A stretch of 7,259 nucleotides of DNA from Pseudomonadota bacterium (GCA_023427925.1 JAEYZS010000260.1:1-7259); one strand, 5' to 3'; positions 1 through 6,045 are shown, counted from the stretch's first letter. Made by a program: numbers and translations. The notes: generated by a model not told the origin, from the sequence alone.

Positions 1-32
1 ACCCCAGCCCATCATTTGCACCACTCTCTCAC

Positions 33-740
33 ATGAGAATACCGCGCTCCATCCAGCTTTATCCTGAAACCGCTAGTGTGCACCTTATGTGGCGATGTCA
101 TAACAAGGAATACTATCTTCGGCCGAAACACGTAAAAGCCCTTTATATGCAAACTCTTCAAGAGAGTTTTAAAAAGCAGAATCAAACCAAAAGTGTATCT
201 ATTCACGCCTATTGCGTGATGGACAACCACTACCATCAATCAACAAGTTACAAAGAATCTTCCAATCATCTTTCGAAATATATGAGGTACGCCCATGGTC
301 TATTTGGAAGCAGATATAATAGGTGGAATAAAAGATCCGGCAAAGTCGCAGAATCTCGGCCAAAAACTTCTTTAATCGAAAACACAGAGCACGAAATTCG
401 AGTCCATTTTTATATTGAAGCAAATCCTATTCGTGCCAATATTTGTAAGCCAGAGAATCTTAAAAACTATAAATTTAATAGCTTTAAATTTTATGCCTAT
501 GGAATCAAAGATGAGTTCAATTCTCTTCTGACGATTCCACAATGGTATCTTGAATTAGGTCGAACCATGAAAGAACGACAAAAGAAGTATCGAAAGCTAT
601 TTTATGAATACCTGATGGAACAGTCAGAATATAAAATAAACCCAAAGGTTTTTGAAGGTCATTTTATTGGTTCGTCGCTATGGAAGTTGGCACAAAAAGA
701 TTTTGTTTTCAAACAGATGAAAGAACGGAATACCAGTTAG
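33..740 (+). CDS. REP-associated tyrosine transposase (RAYT), Y1/HUH family
   Basis: This encodes a 235-residue single-strand DNA transposase of the IS200-like Y1 family (Y1_Tnp domain), in the REP-associated branch. These enzymes cut and rejoin single-stranded DNA near short palindromes through a transient 5'-phosphotyrosine bond. The N-terminus (PRSIQLYPETASVHLMWRC) matches the usual start of RAYT proteins. The metal-binding HUH motif is MDNHYH (H66, H68). The GKVAESRPKT stretch (103-112) corresponds to the conserved G-x-V...R-[YP]-K-[ST] segment. YIEANPIRA (127-135) holds the likely catalytic Tyr127, by analogy with Tyr115 of the E. coli RAYT. Residues from about 165 onward form a charged, less conserved tail. 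All key residues are present, so the gene looks intact. The ATG at 33 fits the family N-terminus, but no Shine-Dalgarno is visible and the frame stays open upstream to the window edge, so the start could lie further left. It is a single gene with no visible IS ends or partner gene. Confidence 0.85.
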   Translation: MRIPRSIQLYPETASVHLMWRCHNKEYYLRPKHVKALYMQTLQESFKKQNQTKSVSIHAYCVMDNHYHQSTSYKESSNHLSKYMRYAHGLFGSRYNRWNKRSGKVAESRPKTSLIENTEHEIRVHFYIEANPIRANICKPENLKNYKFNSFKFYAYGIKDEFNSLLTIPQWYLELGRTMKERQKKYRKLFYEYLMEQSEYKINPKVFEGHFIGSSLWKLAQKDFVFKQMKERNTS

Positions 741-780
741 AATTAGTCACATTAAAGACAATTCAAAAAATATTTCTCTC

Positions 781-794
781 ACAACTTAAGTTGT
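781..794. repeat. 14-bp perfect palindrome ACAACTTAAGTTGT
   Basis: The sequence is its own reverse complement over 14 bases, about 40 bp after the transposase stop. With no unpaired centre it would make a poor RNA hairpin, so a dimeric protein site or a transposase-related DNA hairpin is more natural than a terminator. Its central ACTTAAGT occurs again at 2352-2359, upstream of the protease gene. The function is unknown. Confidence 0.4.
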
Positions 795-991
795 AATTAG
801 ACAGTTCTAACTAAATATCGAAGCTCGACTAATCTTATTACTATATCGATACTTCTTTTCTAATTTTCTACCTGTAGGAATCTCAATTATATATAGTTAT
901 TCTTTTTAAAAACTAAGAATCACACATACAAGCGAAAGGAAGCACTCTATTTAAGTATAAATTAAATTTCTATCTAAAAACTCAATACTTT

Positions 992-1008
992 AGGGTCCGT
1001 CCCTTTTT
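992..1008 (+). repeat. Short palindrome AGGGTCCGTCCCT with T tail
   Basis: AGGG (992-995) and CCCT (1001-1004) are complementary around a 5-nt loop and are followed by T residues to 1008. It could act as a weak + strand terminator for the transposase transcript. It could also be a REP-like end or target hairpin of the kind RAYT enzymes act on. The stem is only 4 bp, so neither role is secure from sequence alone. Confidence 0.35.
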
Positions 1009-1009
1009 G

Positions 1010-1041
1010 AAAAAAAACCCAAGGTTGTTGCCTTGGGTTTT
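1010..1041 (-). terminator. Intrinsic terminator of the protease gene
   Basis: A perfect 11-bp stem pairs 1014-1024 (AAAACCCAAGG) with 1031-1041 (CCTTGGGTTTT) around a 6-nt loop. Read on the - strand, the GC-rich core is followed by a run of seven T residues, and it lies 27 nt past the protease stop. This is a textbook Rho-independent terminator for that gene. On the + strand only four T residues follow the core, so termination there would be weaker but possible. Confidence 0.85.
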
Positions 1042-1067
1042 AAGTCTTTAAGAATTCAAAGGAATTT

Positions 1068-2333
1068 CTATTCTAAATATCCTTTTACGTCGATTCTTCC
1101 GCTCGAAATATACTTGCTCCAGTAACCGGAATTTTTCGTTGTACTCTTTAGGTTGTCTATTACTTCTTGAGCACTATATCCCTTGCTAAAACCTCTTGCC
1201 ATTGCACCTGCTACTAATGGAGTTGCCATGCTCGTTCCACTCATCGAAGTCCATAAACCCCGCGGAATTGTTGAATAAATATAAGATCCTGGGGCGGCAA
1301 CTGAAATGGTTTGTGTGCCGGTGTTTGAGAATGGAGAGAGGACATCGTCGATGAGGGCTCCGTCCCCGTTGTAATTGGGGGCGCTGGAGGCTACTCCTAC
1401 CATATATGGGAGGTCTTTCATCGATAGCGGGTAAATTGGATCCTTCTCGTTTGTTTCATTCAAATCATAGGCCTCATTTCCTGCTGCTGCTACAAAAATC
1501 ACTTCTCTTTCTTGCGCATAAGCAATCGCTTCCCTCAACAATTCTAATCCCTCTGGATTAATAAAACTACTCCACGAATCATAAACCCTCCAAGAGTTCG
1601 ACAAAACTTGCGCCCCATTATCCACCGCATACTTCACCGCCTTTGCGGCACCCGATAAAAAACCCCAATCATATGCAGAAATCACAATCAAAGGCATAAT
1701 CTTCACATCCTGTGCAATCCCTTGCGCGCCAGTTTCCTCATGCACATCAGCCGCAATAATTCCCGCGCAATGTGTTCCATGCGCACCCAAATCCATCGGA
1801 TCCGACTCATTATCATTGAAATTATATCCATGATAATCATCCACCAATCCATTTCCATCATCATCAATCCCATTATCAGGAATCTCCGCCGTATTCTTCC
1901 ACATCTTAGAAATCAATGCCGGATGCTTATAATCCACTCCCGTATCAAGCACGGCAACAATCACATCCTGTCCCGTATAAGCCGGATTCAACTTCGCATA
2001 CTCCAATTGCTTAACATGCCATCCCTTATTATCCGGCGCCTGATTTTTCTCATCTTCCGGTTCATCTTCCGCCGGATTTTTAATTCTAATTTCAATATCC
2101 GGGAAAACTGCATCCGCATTAAATGCATATGCAATCTGTTGAGCCGTTGCACGACTATTCGGCACTTCCACTACCACATAATGATTTTTTAAATTTATAT
2201 CAGAATGCTTCTCAATACCCATCTGGGCCAAGTCCACCATCATTTTCGGATTTTTAATTACCCATCTCGCAGCCTCTGCTGAAACCGAAACGGCCAATAA
2301 AAGACACACTAAAGTTGCTATTTTAATAATCAT
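1068..2333 (-). CDS. Exported subtilisin-like serine protease (S8 family)
   Basis: This 421-residue subtilase precursor probably acts outside the cytoplasm. A Sec signal peptide is clear: a Lys at residue 4, a hydrophobic core at 5-16 and an Ala-rich cleavage region near 19-22. A short propeptide-like region (about 23-86) and an acidic linker (about 87-103) precede the catalytic domain (about 105-400). The catalytic set is complete: Asp130 in VLDTGVD, His185 in HGTHCAG, oxyanion Asn286 in AAAGNE and Ser368 in GTSMATP. An Asp/Asn/Gly-rich loop (153-166, DNGIDDDGNGLVDD) before the His motif resembles the calcium-binding loop of many bacterial subtilases. The protein stops soon after the catalytic domain, with no sorting or adhesion domain. 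The ATG at 2331-2333 follows a run of six G residues with 6 nt spacing and directly precedes the signal peptide, so the start is well supported. The gene appears monocistronic. Substrate unknown; digestion of extracellular protein is an inference. Confidence 0.93.
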   Translation of the reverse strand: MIIKIATLVCLLLAVSVSAEAARWVIKNPKMMVDLAQMGIEKHSDINLKNHYVVVEVPNSRATAQQIAYAFNADAVFPDIEIRIKNPAEDEPEDEKNQAPDNKGWHVKQLEYAKLNPAYTGQDVIVAVLDTGVDYKHPALISKMWKNTAEIPDNGIDDDGNGLVDDYHGYNFNDNESDPMDLGAHGTHCAGIIAADVHEETGAQGIAQDVKIMPLIVISAYDWGFLSGAAKAVKYAVDNGAQVLSNSWRVYDSWSSFINPEGLELLREAIAYAQEREVIFVAAAGNEAYDLNETNEKDPIYPLSMKDLPYMVGVASSAPNYNGDGALIDDVLSPFSNTGTQTISVAAPGSYIYSTIPRGLWTSMSGTSMATPLVAGAMARGFSKGYSAQEVIDNLKSTTKNSGYWSKYISSGRIDVKGYLE

Positions 2334-2385
2334 TAAGTTCCCCCCACTTAGACTTAAGTATTATTTATTGTGATAAAATGTGGGG
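2334..2385 (-). promoter_or_regulatory. Leader of the protease gene with RBS-masking inverted repeat
   Basis: GTGGGG (2380-2385) and CCCCAC (2342-2347) on the + strand are complementary over 6 bp across a 32-nt AT-rich loop. In the - strand transcript the CCCCAC arm would come first and the GTGGGG arm would overlap the G-run (2340-2345) that serves as the ribosome binding site. Such a stem could hide the site. This only holds if transcription starts upstream of 2385. A weak promoter candidate (TTGTAC, 17 nt, CACAAT on the - strand) would start inside the loop and abolish the structure. Confidence 0.3.
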
Positions 2386-2408
2386 ATCTGTACAAATAAT
2401 TTGAAATC

Positions 2409-2424
2409 GGCCTAGACCTAGGCC
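2409..2424 (-). terminator. GC-rich hairpin after the small membrane protein gene
   Basis: GGCCTAG (2409-2415) and CTAGGCC (2418-2424) form a perfect inverted repeat, realistically a 6-bp stem with a 4-nt loop. It begins 8 nt past the stop of the 2432-3031 gene. Position and stem fit a terminator or a 3'-end protecting hairpin. The following - strand sequence (GATTTCAAATTATTTG) has only short T runs, so intrinsic termination would be imperfect. Confidence 0.45.
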
Positions 2425-2431
2425 CAGACGA

Positions 2432-3031
2432 TTAATCTCTTATATATATCATAATGTCATGGAGAGACTGGTTTTCCACGATCGCAGTCGGCTTCTTAGG
2501 ATCGGCCTTTCTAGCACGATTTATTTGACGCACTTTTTGAGCTTTAATGCAACTCAACCAAGTACTATAGGTATGATCTTTCTCGCAATCCAAAATTCCA
2601 GGCGCCTCCGCCACTCCATCGAGATTAATCATCGTAAAAGATAAAGCATTATCATTAAAACGTTTACGGGCTTCCTTCTGCCGGCTCATTCCAGAGTTCG
2701 AAAAACTCTCATCAGGAGTAAAGAGTAAAAATTCTGGAAGATCTTCTCCTCGCTCATTCGTCACAATCGCAATCACTTCCTCAACAACGGACTTCTCATA
2801 AGCGTTCTCTTCGTTGAATCCGAAAATAACCACGTCGACTGTTTTAAATTTTTGAAAAAGCTGCCTATATAAATAAGTTGCAAGCATTCTCGGCTCCTCA
2901 AAATTTGAAGCCTTAATAATAGGAACAGGTTTAGGCCGTAACCCATACTTGATCACAATAAAACTCACCGCAATCGACATTCCAATAACTGCCGCCAAAA
3001 TCCACTTATGCATAAAAAACTTTATACCCAT
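2432..3031 (-). CDS. Hypothetical protein with one N-terminal membrane anchor
   Basis: I do not recognise the family of this 199-residue protein. With the ATG at 3029-3031, residues 9-28 form one strong transmembrane segment. It is followed by a basic, proline-containing stretch (KYGLRPKPVP) and a soluble domain from about residue 40 to the end. That domain has alternating hydrophobic and charged segments, for example DVVIFGF (66-72) and EVIAIVTNERGEDLPEFLLF (85-104), suggesting an alpha/beta fold. Two cysteines (149 and 161) could pair if the domain faces the periplasm. Charges on the two sides of the helix do not settle the topology. A TTG at 3112 would add 27 residues, but its purine-rich sequence abuts the codon with no spacing. 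The ATG chosen here has CAGG 4 nt upstream, and a TATACT box lies about 32 bp upstream within the would-be extension. It lies upstream of the protease gene on the same strand, separated by a hairpin; no functional link is shown. Confidence 0.6.
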   Translation of the reverse strand: MGIKFFMHKWILAAVIGMSIAVSFIVIKYGLRPKPVPIIKASNFEEPRMLATYLYRQLFQKFKTVDVVIFGFNEENAYEKSVVEEVIAIVTNERGEDLPEFLLFTPDESFSNSGMSRQKEARKRFNDNALSFTMINLDGVAEAPGILDCEKDHTYSTWLSCIKAQKVRQINRARKADPKKPTAIVENQSLHDIMIYIRD

Positions 3032-3062
3032 ATAACCTGCTTCTGGCCAGCGAGAACGAACA

Positions 3063-3068
3063 AGTATA
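3063..3068 (-). promoter_or_regulatory. Candidate -10 box for the small membrane protein gene
   Basis: On the - strand the sequence is TATACT, five of six matches to the sigma-70 -10 consensus. It is placed so that transcription would start about 25 nt before the ATG at 3031. I find no convincing -35 box at 16-18 nt spacing, so this is weak evidence. Confidence 0.25.
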
Positions 3069-3127
3069 ATGAGTACAATCACTTGATGCTTTGCGTATTT
3101 TTGAAAAAACAACCCTACCCATTCGAG

Positions 3128-3156
3128 TTGACCGTGGTAAATTGTCTCCCTAGGAC
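3128..3156 (+). promoter_or_regulatory. Candidate promoter of the pantothenate/CoA operon
   Basis: TTGACC (3128-3133) is a good -35 hexamer. Seventeen bases later lies TAGGAC (3151-3156), which matches only three positions of the -10 consensus. The first gene starts 27 nt further on. The position between divergent genes makes a promoter here almost required, but the exact boxes are uncertain. I see no riboswitch-like structure or strong operator. Confidence 0.3.
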
Positions 3157-3182
3157 TTGATCACTAGCGGACAGGTACCATT

Positions 3183-3941
3183 ATGGAAAATAAAGACTTT
3201 AAAAATTCAAATAACTACTGCTACACCATCATCGGCAACGGTCGTACCGCGCGCCATATGAAATTTTACCTGCAATCTCAAAACGTCCGCGTACACCAAT
3301 GGAGCCGAAAAGAAAGTACTCCCGACGATCTCAAGCGATATATCAGTGCCTGTAACATCGTTTTAATTCTTATCAAAGATTCCGAAATCCAAAAATTTGT
3401 TCAAGATCATCCCGAGCTTCAATCTAAAATCCTCGTTCACTTTTCTGGTGCTTTAGCTATCCCTGGAATTTCTGGCATCCATCCATTAATGACCTTTTCA
3501 AATCATCTTTACAGTTTAGATTTTTATAAAAAAATTCCCTTCATCTCAGAAAAAGGAAATCTCTCATTCAAAGAAGTATTTCCGCAACTTCAAAATCCAA
3601 CTTCTGAAATCGATCCTTCACTGAAGCCTCTGTACCACTCTCTTTGTGTTATGGGAGGAAACTTCACTACACTGCTATGGACGAAACTTTTCGAAACGTT
3701 TCAAGAAAAGTTTCAGTTTACACCAGAGCTTGTGTTTCCATTTTTAGACAAGATCACGGAAAACCTAAAGGAAGATTATAAAACCGCACTCACCGGCCCG
3801 CTAGTTCGAAAGGACGTAAACACTATAAAGAAAAATTTAACTGCTCTTGAAAACGATGCTTTTGCCGAGGTCTATAGATCCTTTGTCCAAGCTACCCATC
3901 CAGAGTTATTAAAGGAGATCGACCGTGAACACTATAACTGA
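3183..3941 (+). CDS. Rossmann-like/DUF2520 oxidoreductase, candidate PanG-type ketopantoate reductase
   Basis: This 252-residue protein combines an N-terminal NAD(P)-binding Rossmann domain with a C-terminal DUF2520 helical domain. The nucleotide motif is IIGNGRTARHM (16-26, G18 and G20). Family marks are HFSGAL (86-91), GIHPLMTF (98-105), the YHSLCVMGGNF helix (151-161) and ALTGPLVRKD (202-211). This layout resembles the 6-phosphogluconate dehydrogenase/ketopantoate reductase superfamily. The gene is first in the operon and overlaps panB by 17 nt, and no classical PanE is visible. PanG of Francisella is a published non-PanE ketopantoate reductase; I believe it belongs to this protein type, but cannot verify that here. 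The inferred role is NADPH-dependent reduction of ketopantoate, the PanB product, to pantoate in the cytoplasm. The ATG at 3183 has AGGT 6 nt upstream, and the Rossmann motif at residues 16-26 leaves no room for a later start. Alternative: an oxidoreductase of unrelated substrate. Confidence 0.85.
   Translation: MENKDFKNSNNYCYTIIGNGRTARHMKFYLQSQNVRVHQWSRKESTPDDLKRYISACNIVLILIKDSEIQKFVQDHPELQSKILVHFSGALAIPGISGIHPLMTFSNHLYSLDFYKKIPFISEKGNLSFKEVFPQLQNPTSEIDPSLKPLYHSLCVMGGNFTTLLWTKLFETFQEKFQFTPELVFPFLDKITENLKEDYKTALTGPLVRKDVNTIKKNLTALENDAFAEVYRSFVQATHPELLKEIDREHYN
3911..3917 (+). promoter_or_regulatory. Ribosome binding site deciding the GTG start of panB
   Basis: AAAGGAG lies 7 nt before the GTG at 3925, inside the end of the upstream gene. 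It fixes a GTG start with a 17-nt overlap and suggests translational coupling. Confidence 0.8.
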
Positions 3942-4713
3942 ATTCTATAAGGCAAAAAAAGAAGGCAAAAAAATCTCCATGGTCACATCCTATGATTATT
4001 GGAGTGCAAATCTTCTTAATGAAACCGAAATCGACTGCTTACTCGTTGGCGATAGTCTCGCCCAAGTTATGCACGGTTTTCCCTCTACAGTTCATGCCGA
4101 CATTGATATGATGGCCTTCCATACTCGCGCTGTCGCAAGAGGGGCCCCCAATAAATTCATAGTCGCAGATATGCCGTTTCTTTCTGTCCGAAAAGGTCTA
4201 GCACCTGCAATGGACGCCGTTGATCAACTTATGAAGTCCGGAGCAAATTCTGTAAAAATCGAAGGAATCTCCGGCCATGAAACCATCATTCAAAATATTA
4301 TCGAAAGCGGAGTCCCAGTTATGGGCCATCTTGGATTGACTCCTCAATCCGTTCATCAATTGGGAGGTTACAAAGTTCAAGGGCGAGACAAAGAAACAAG
4401 CGATTTCATTTTCCAATCTGCACTTAAATTGCAAGAACTCGGTTGCTTCTCTCTAGTTCTCGAATGCATTCCCACTGAACTTGCCACTCAAATTACAAAA
4501 TCTCTTAATATTCCAGTAATTGGAATTGGTGCTGGTCCCTTTACAGATGGCCAAGTTTTAGTGTTCCACGATCTCTTGGGTTTAACCTCCGGACACAAGC
4601 CAAAATTCCTAAAAACCTTTTCCGAAGGCCGCGAACTCTTTAAAGGCGGCCTTGAACAGTTCGATCTTGAGGTAAAAGAAAATATTTTCCCAACTCTTGA
4701 GGAAAGCTATTAA
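3925..4713 (+). CDS. panB: 3-methyl-2-oxobutanoate hydroxymethyltransferase (ketopantoate synthase)
   Basis: PanB transfers a one-carbon unit from 5,10-methylenetetrahydrofolate to 2-ketoisovalerate to give ketopantoate, the first committed step of pantothenate synthesis, in the cytoplasm. The 262-residue length matches the family, and the (beta/alpha)8 barrel motifs run in order. LLVGDSLAQV holds metal ligand Asp43 and VADMPF holds metal ligand Asp82. VKIEG carries Lys111 and Glu113, GHLGLTPQ carries His135, and LVLECIP carries catalytic Glu180. These correspond to Asp45, Asp84, Lys112, Glu114, His136 and Glu181 of the E. coli enzyme. The GIGAGPFTDGQVLVFHDLLG stretch (200-219) is also typical. 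The start is GTG, supported by AAAGGAG at 7 nt spacing. The stop codon shares one base with the panC start. Nothing is missing, and the identification is secure. Confidence 0.97.
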   Translation: MNTITEFYKAKKEGKKISMVTSYDYWSANLLNETEIDCLLVGDSLAQVMHGFPSTVHADIDMMAFHTRAVARGAPNKFIVADMPFLSVRKGLAPAMDAVDQLMKSGANSVKIEGISGHETIIQNIIESGVPVMGHLGLTPQSVHQLGGYKVQGRDKETSDFIFQSALKLQELGCFSLVLECIPTELATQITKSLNIPVIGIGAGPFTDGQVLVFHDLLGLTSGHKPKFLKTFSEGRELFKGGLEQFDLEVKENIFPTLEESY

Positions 4714-5465
4714 TGACTAAAGTGATTCGTACAATAAAAGAATACAAGAATGTCCATCGAGATTTAAAAAATCTCTCGATTGGTTTTGTGCCAACGATGG
4801 GAGCCCTCCATCAAGGTCACCTTACGCTCATGGAGCAAGCCAAAAAAGAAAACGATATTGTGGTCGTGAGCATCTTTGTGAACCCGACTCAATTCAACAA
4901 TCCTGAAGACTTAAGAAAATATCCTCGCACATTAGAAAGCGATCTTGAGTCCATTTCAACTGTTGGAGTGGATTATCTATTTTACCCAGAAATTAATGAT
5001 ATGTACCCTGACGATTACAGGTACAAAGTCACAGAAAGCACTTCTAGCAAGATCCTTTGTGGTGCGCATAGGCCGGGACATTTTGACGGTGTTTTGAGTG
5101 TCGTAATGAAGCTTTTTAATATTGTAAAACCAACTCGCGCTTATTTGGGCGAAAAAGACTACCAACAACTCAAGCTCATCGAAGGCATGGTGGAAAGTTT
5201 TTTTATGGATGTACTAGTAGTTCCCGTCGCGACAGTGAGAGACGAAAAAGGACTGGCACTTTCTTCTCGCAATCAAAGACTTTCACCTGATGGTATCGCT
5301 CGAGCTCAAGAGTTTGCACAGACGCTTAAAAGCGGAAAAGATATAGAATCAATTAAGAATAGTCTTAAAGAAAAAGATATCGAAGTTGAATATATCGAAG
5401 AACATTTTAATCGACGATTTGCCGCCGTTCGTATCGAAGGAGTAAGACTCATTGACAACATCTAA
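4713..5465 (+). CDS. panC: Pantothenate synthetase (pantoate-beta-alanine ligase), short form
   Basis: PanC joins pantoate and beta-alanine with ATP, through a pantoyl-adenylate, to make pantothenate. The nucleotidyltransferase core is complete: PTMGALHQGH (27-36) with the HxGH residues His33 and His36, FVNPTQF (55-61), GAHRPGHFDGV (117-127), YLGEKDYQQ (144-152) and LALSSRN (181-187), the KMSKS-equivalent loop. The protein ends with the usual RLIDN motif, so it is not cut off. At 250 residues it is about 30 shorter than E. coli PanC (283); the loss falls in the C-terminal lid/dimer domain between SSRN and RLIDN (63 residues here). The start ATG overlaps the panB stop (TAATG), with GAGG 10 nt upstream. 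It uses pantoate, expected from the candidate reductase upstream. Beta-alanine must come from elsewhere, as no panD is in view. Confidence 0.97.
   Translation: MTKVIRTIKEYKNVHRDLKNLSIGFVPTMGALHQGHLTLMEQAKKENDIVVVSIFVNPTQFNNPEDLRKYPRTLESDLESISTVGVDYLFYPEINDMYPDDYRYKVTESTSSKILCGAHRPGHFDGVLSVVMKLFNIVKPTRAYLGEKDYQQLKLIEGMVESFFMDVLVVPVATVRDEKGLALSSRNQRLSPDGIARAQEFAQTLKSGKDIESIKNSLKEKDIEVEYIEEHFNRRFAAVRIEGVRLIDNI
5437..5442 (+). promoter_or_regulatory. Ribosome binding site deciding the TTG start of coaC
   Basis: AAGGAG lies 9 nt before the TTG at 5452, inside the last codons of panC. No ATG or GTG fits between this site and the conserved N-terminal TGSIA motif of CoaC, so it supports the TTG start and a 14-nt overlap. 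Confidence 0.75.
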
Positions 5466-6045
5466 TTCAAAAAACATTTTATTTGTTCTCACCGGCTCCA
5501 TTGCCTGTTACAAAGCTTGCGATCTTATTTCAAAACTCACGCAAAACGGATTCCAAGTTAAAACTGCTGCAACTCGATCTGCCCTCCAATTTATTGGCCC
5601 AGCAACTCTAGAAGGCCTTACCGGAGAAGCGGTTTTCACTGATAACTTTGAAGCAGGTAAGATGATGAGTCATATAGACCTTGCACGATGGGCTGATCTC
5701 ATTGTGGTTTGTCCTGCTACGGCCAACACTATTAATTCCCTGGCAAACGGAAGCGGCGACATCGTGACTGACTTGTTTTTAAGTAATAACTTTCAAAAAC
5801 CTTTTTGGGTGGCACCCGCAATGAATTCGCAAATGCTTGCCCATCCAGCAACTCAAGAAAGTCTTCGAAAAATTAAATCCTGGGGAACATTTGTATTTGA
5901 AACAGACTCCGGAAATTTAGCCTGTGGTGAAGTAGGATCAGGAAGGCTAGTCGATCCTTCCCTCATCTTAGATAAGATTCTGAATTACTTTGGCTCGCAA
6001 TTCCCAGACATTATAAGAGATCGCGCGCCGGGAGCTTCCTTATGA
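5452..6045 (+). CDS. coaC: Phosphopantothenoylcysteine decarboxylase (stand-alone CoaC)
   Basis: CoaC is an FMN enzyme that decarboxylates 4'-phosphopantothenoylcysteine to 4'-phosphopantetheine. The 197-residue protein carries the HFCD flavoprotein motifs: TGSIACYK (14-21) for FMN phosphate binding, the catalytic His74 in SHIDLARWAD, CPATANTINSLANG (87-100), and APAMNSQM (121-128), the PAMNxxM substrate-binding motif. LACGEVGSGRL (156-166) forms the substrate clamp with the reactive Cys158. His74 and Cys158 match His75 and Cys158 of E. coli Dfp. In most bacteria this domain is the N-terminal half of the fused CoaBC protein. Here it ends at a TGA inside the coaB start (ATGA, 4-nt overlap), exactly at the domain boundary. 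The rare TTG start is supported by AAGGAG upstream. It overlaps panC by 14 nt, so it is very probably translated from the same message. Confidence 0.93.
   Translation: MTTSNSKNILFVLTGSIACYKACDLISKLTQNGFQVKTAATRSALQFIGPATLEGLTGEAVFTDNFEAGKMMSHIDLARWADLIVVCPATANTINSLANGSGDIVTDLFLSNNFQKPFWVAPAMNSQMLAHPATQESLRKIKSWGTFVFETDSGNLACGEVGSGRLVDPSLILDKILNYFGSQFPDIIRDRAPGASL

Larger units (their letters stand above)
741..1009. other. AT-rich spacer downstream of the transposase
   Basis: This gene-free stretch between the transposase stop and the protease terminator is strongly AT-rich. I see no coding frame with a credible ribosome binding site and start. It holds a 14-bp perfect palindrome (781-794) and a short palindrome followed by five T residues (992-1008), both listed separately. 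It probably includes the 3' flank of the transposase unit. Confidence 0.6.

Noticed and set aside
1836..1875. The Asp/Asn/Gly-rich loop of the protease as a possible new calcium-binding insertion, and the ATC-rich DNA there as a repeat.
   Set aside because: Loops of the form NGIDDDGNG before the catalytic His are common in bacterial subtilases, and the DNA pattern simply follows from coding Asp and Asn.
1722..2192. A 156-codon open frame on the + strand opposite the protease gene.
   Set aside because: Its product is an implausible string rich in Ile, Arg, Ser and His that arises as the complement of the Asp/Asn-rich protease codons. No ribosome binding site or known motif was seen.
2301..2306. 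Cys10 of the protease signal peptide as a lipoprotein attachment site.
   Set aside because: Cys10 lies inside the hydrophobic core (TLVCLLLA) and not at the end of it, and no L-[AS]-[GA]-C lipobox is present.
2366..2383. TGTGATAAAATG upstream of the protease gene as a CRP-type half site.
   Set aside because: The TGTGA half has no matching TCACA at the required spacing.
3032..3112. N-terminal extension of the small membrane protein from a TTG at 3112.
   Set aside because: The purine-rich sequence directly abuts the TTG with no spacing, whereas the ATG at 3031 has a better-spaced site and a TATACT box upstream. Kept as an open question, but not used for the coordinates.
6042..6045. The coaC/coaB junction as a sequencing error or programmed frameshift in a fused dfp gene.
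   Set aside because: The ATGA overlap lies exactly at the domain boundary, coaB has its own GGGAG site, no slippery heptamer is visible, and the CoaB motifs resemble stand-alone enzymes.
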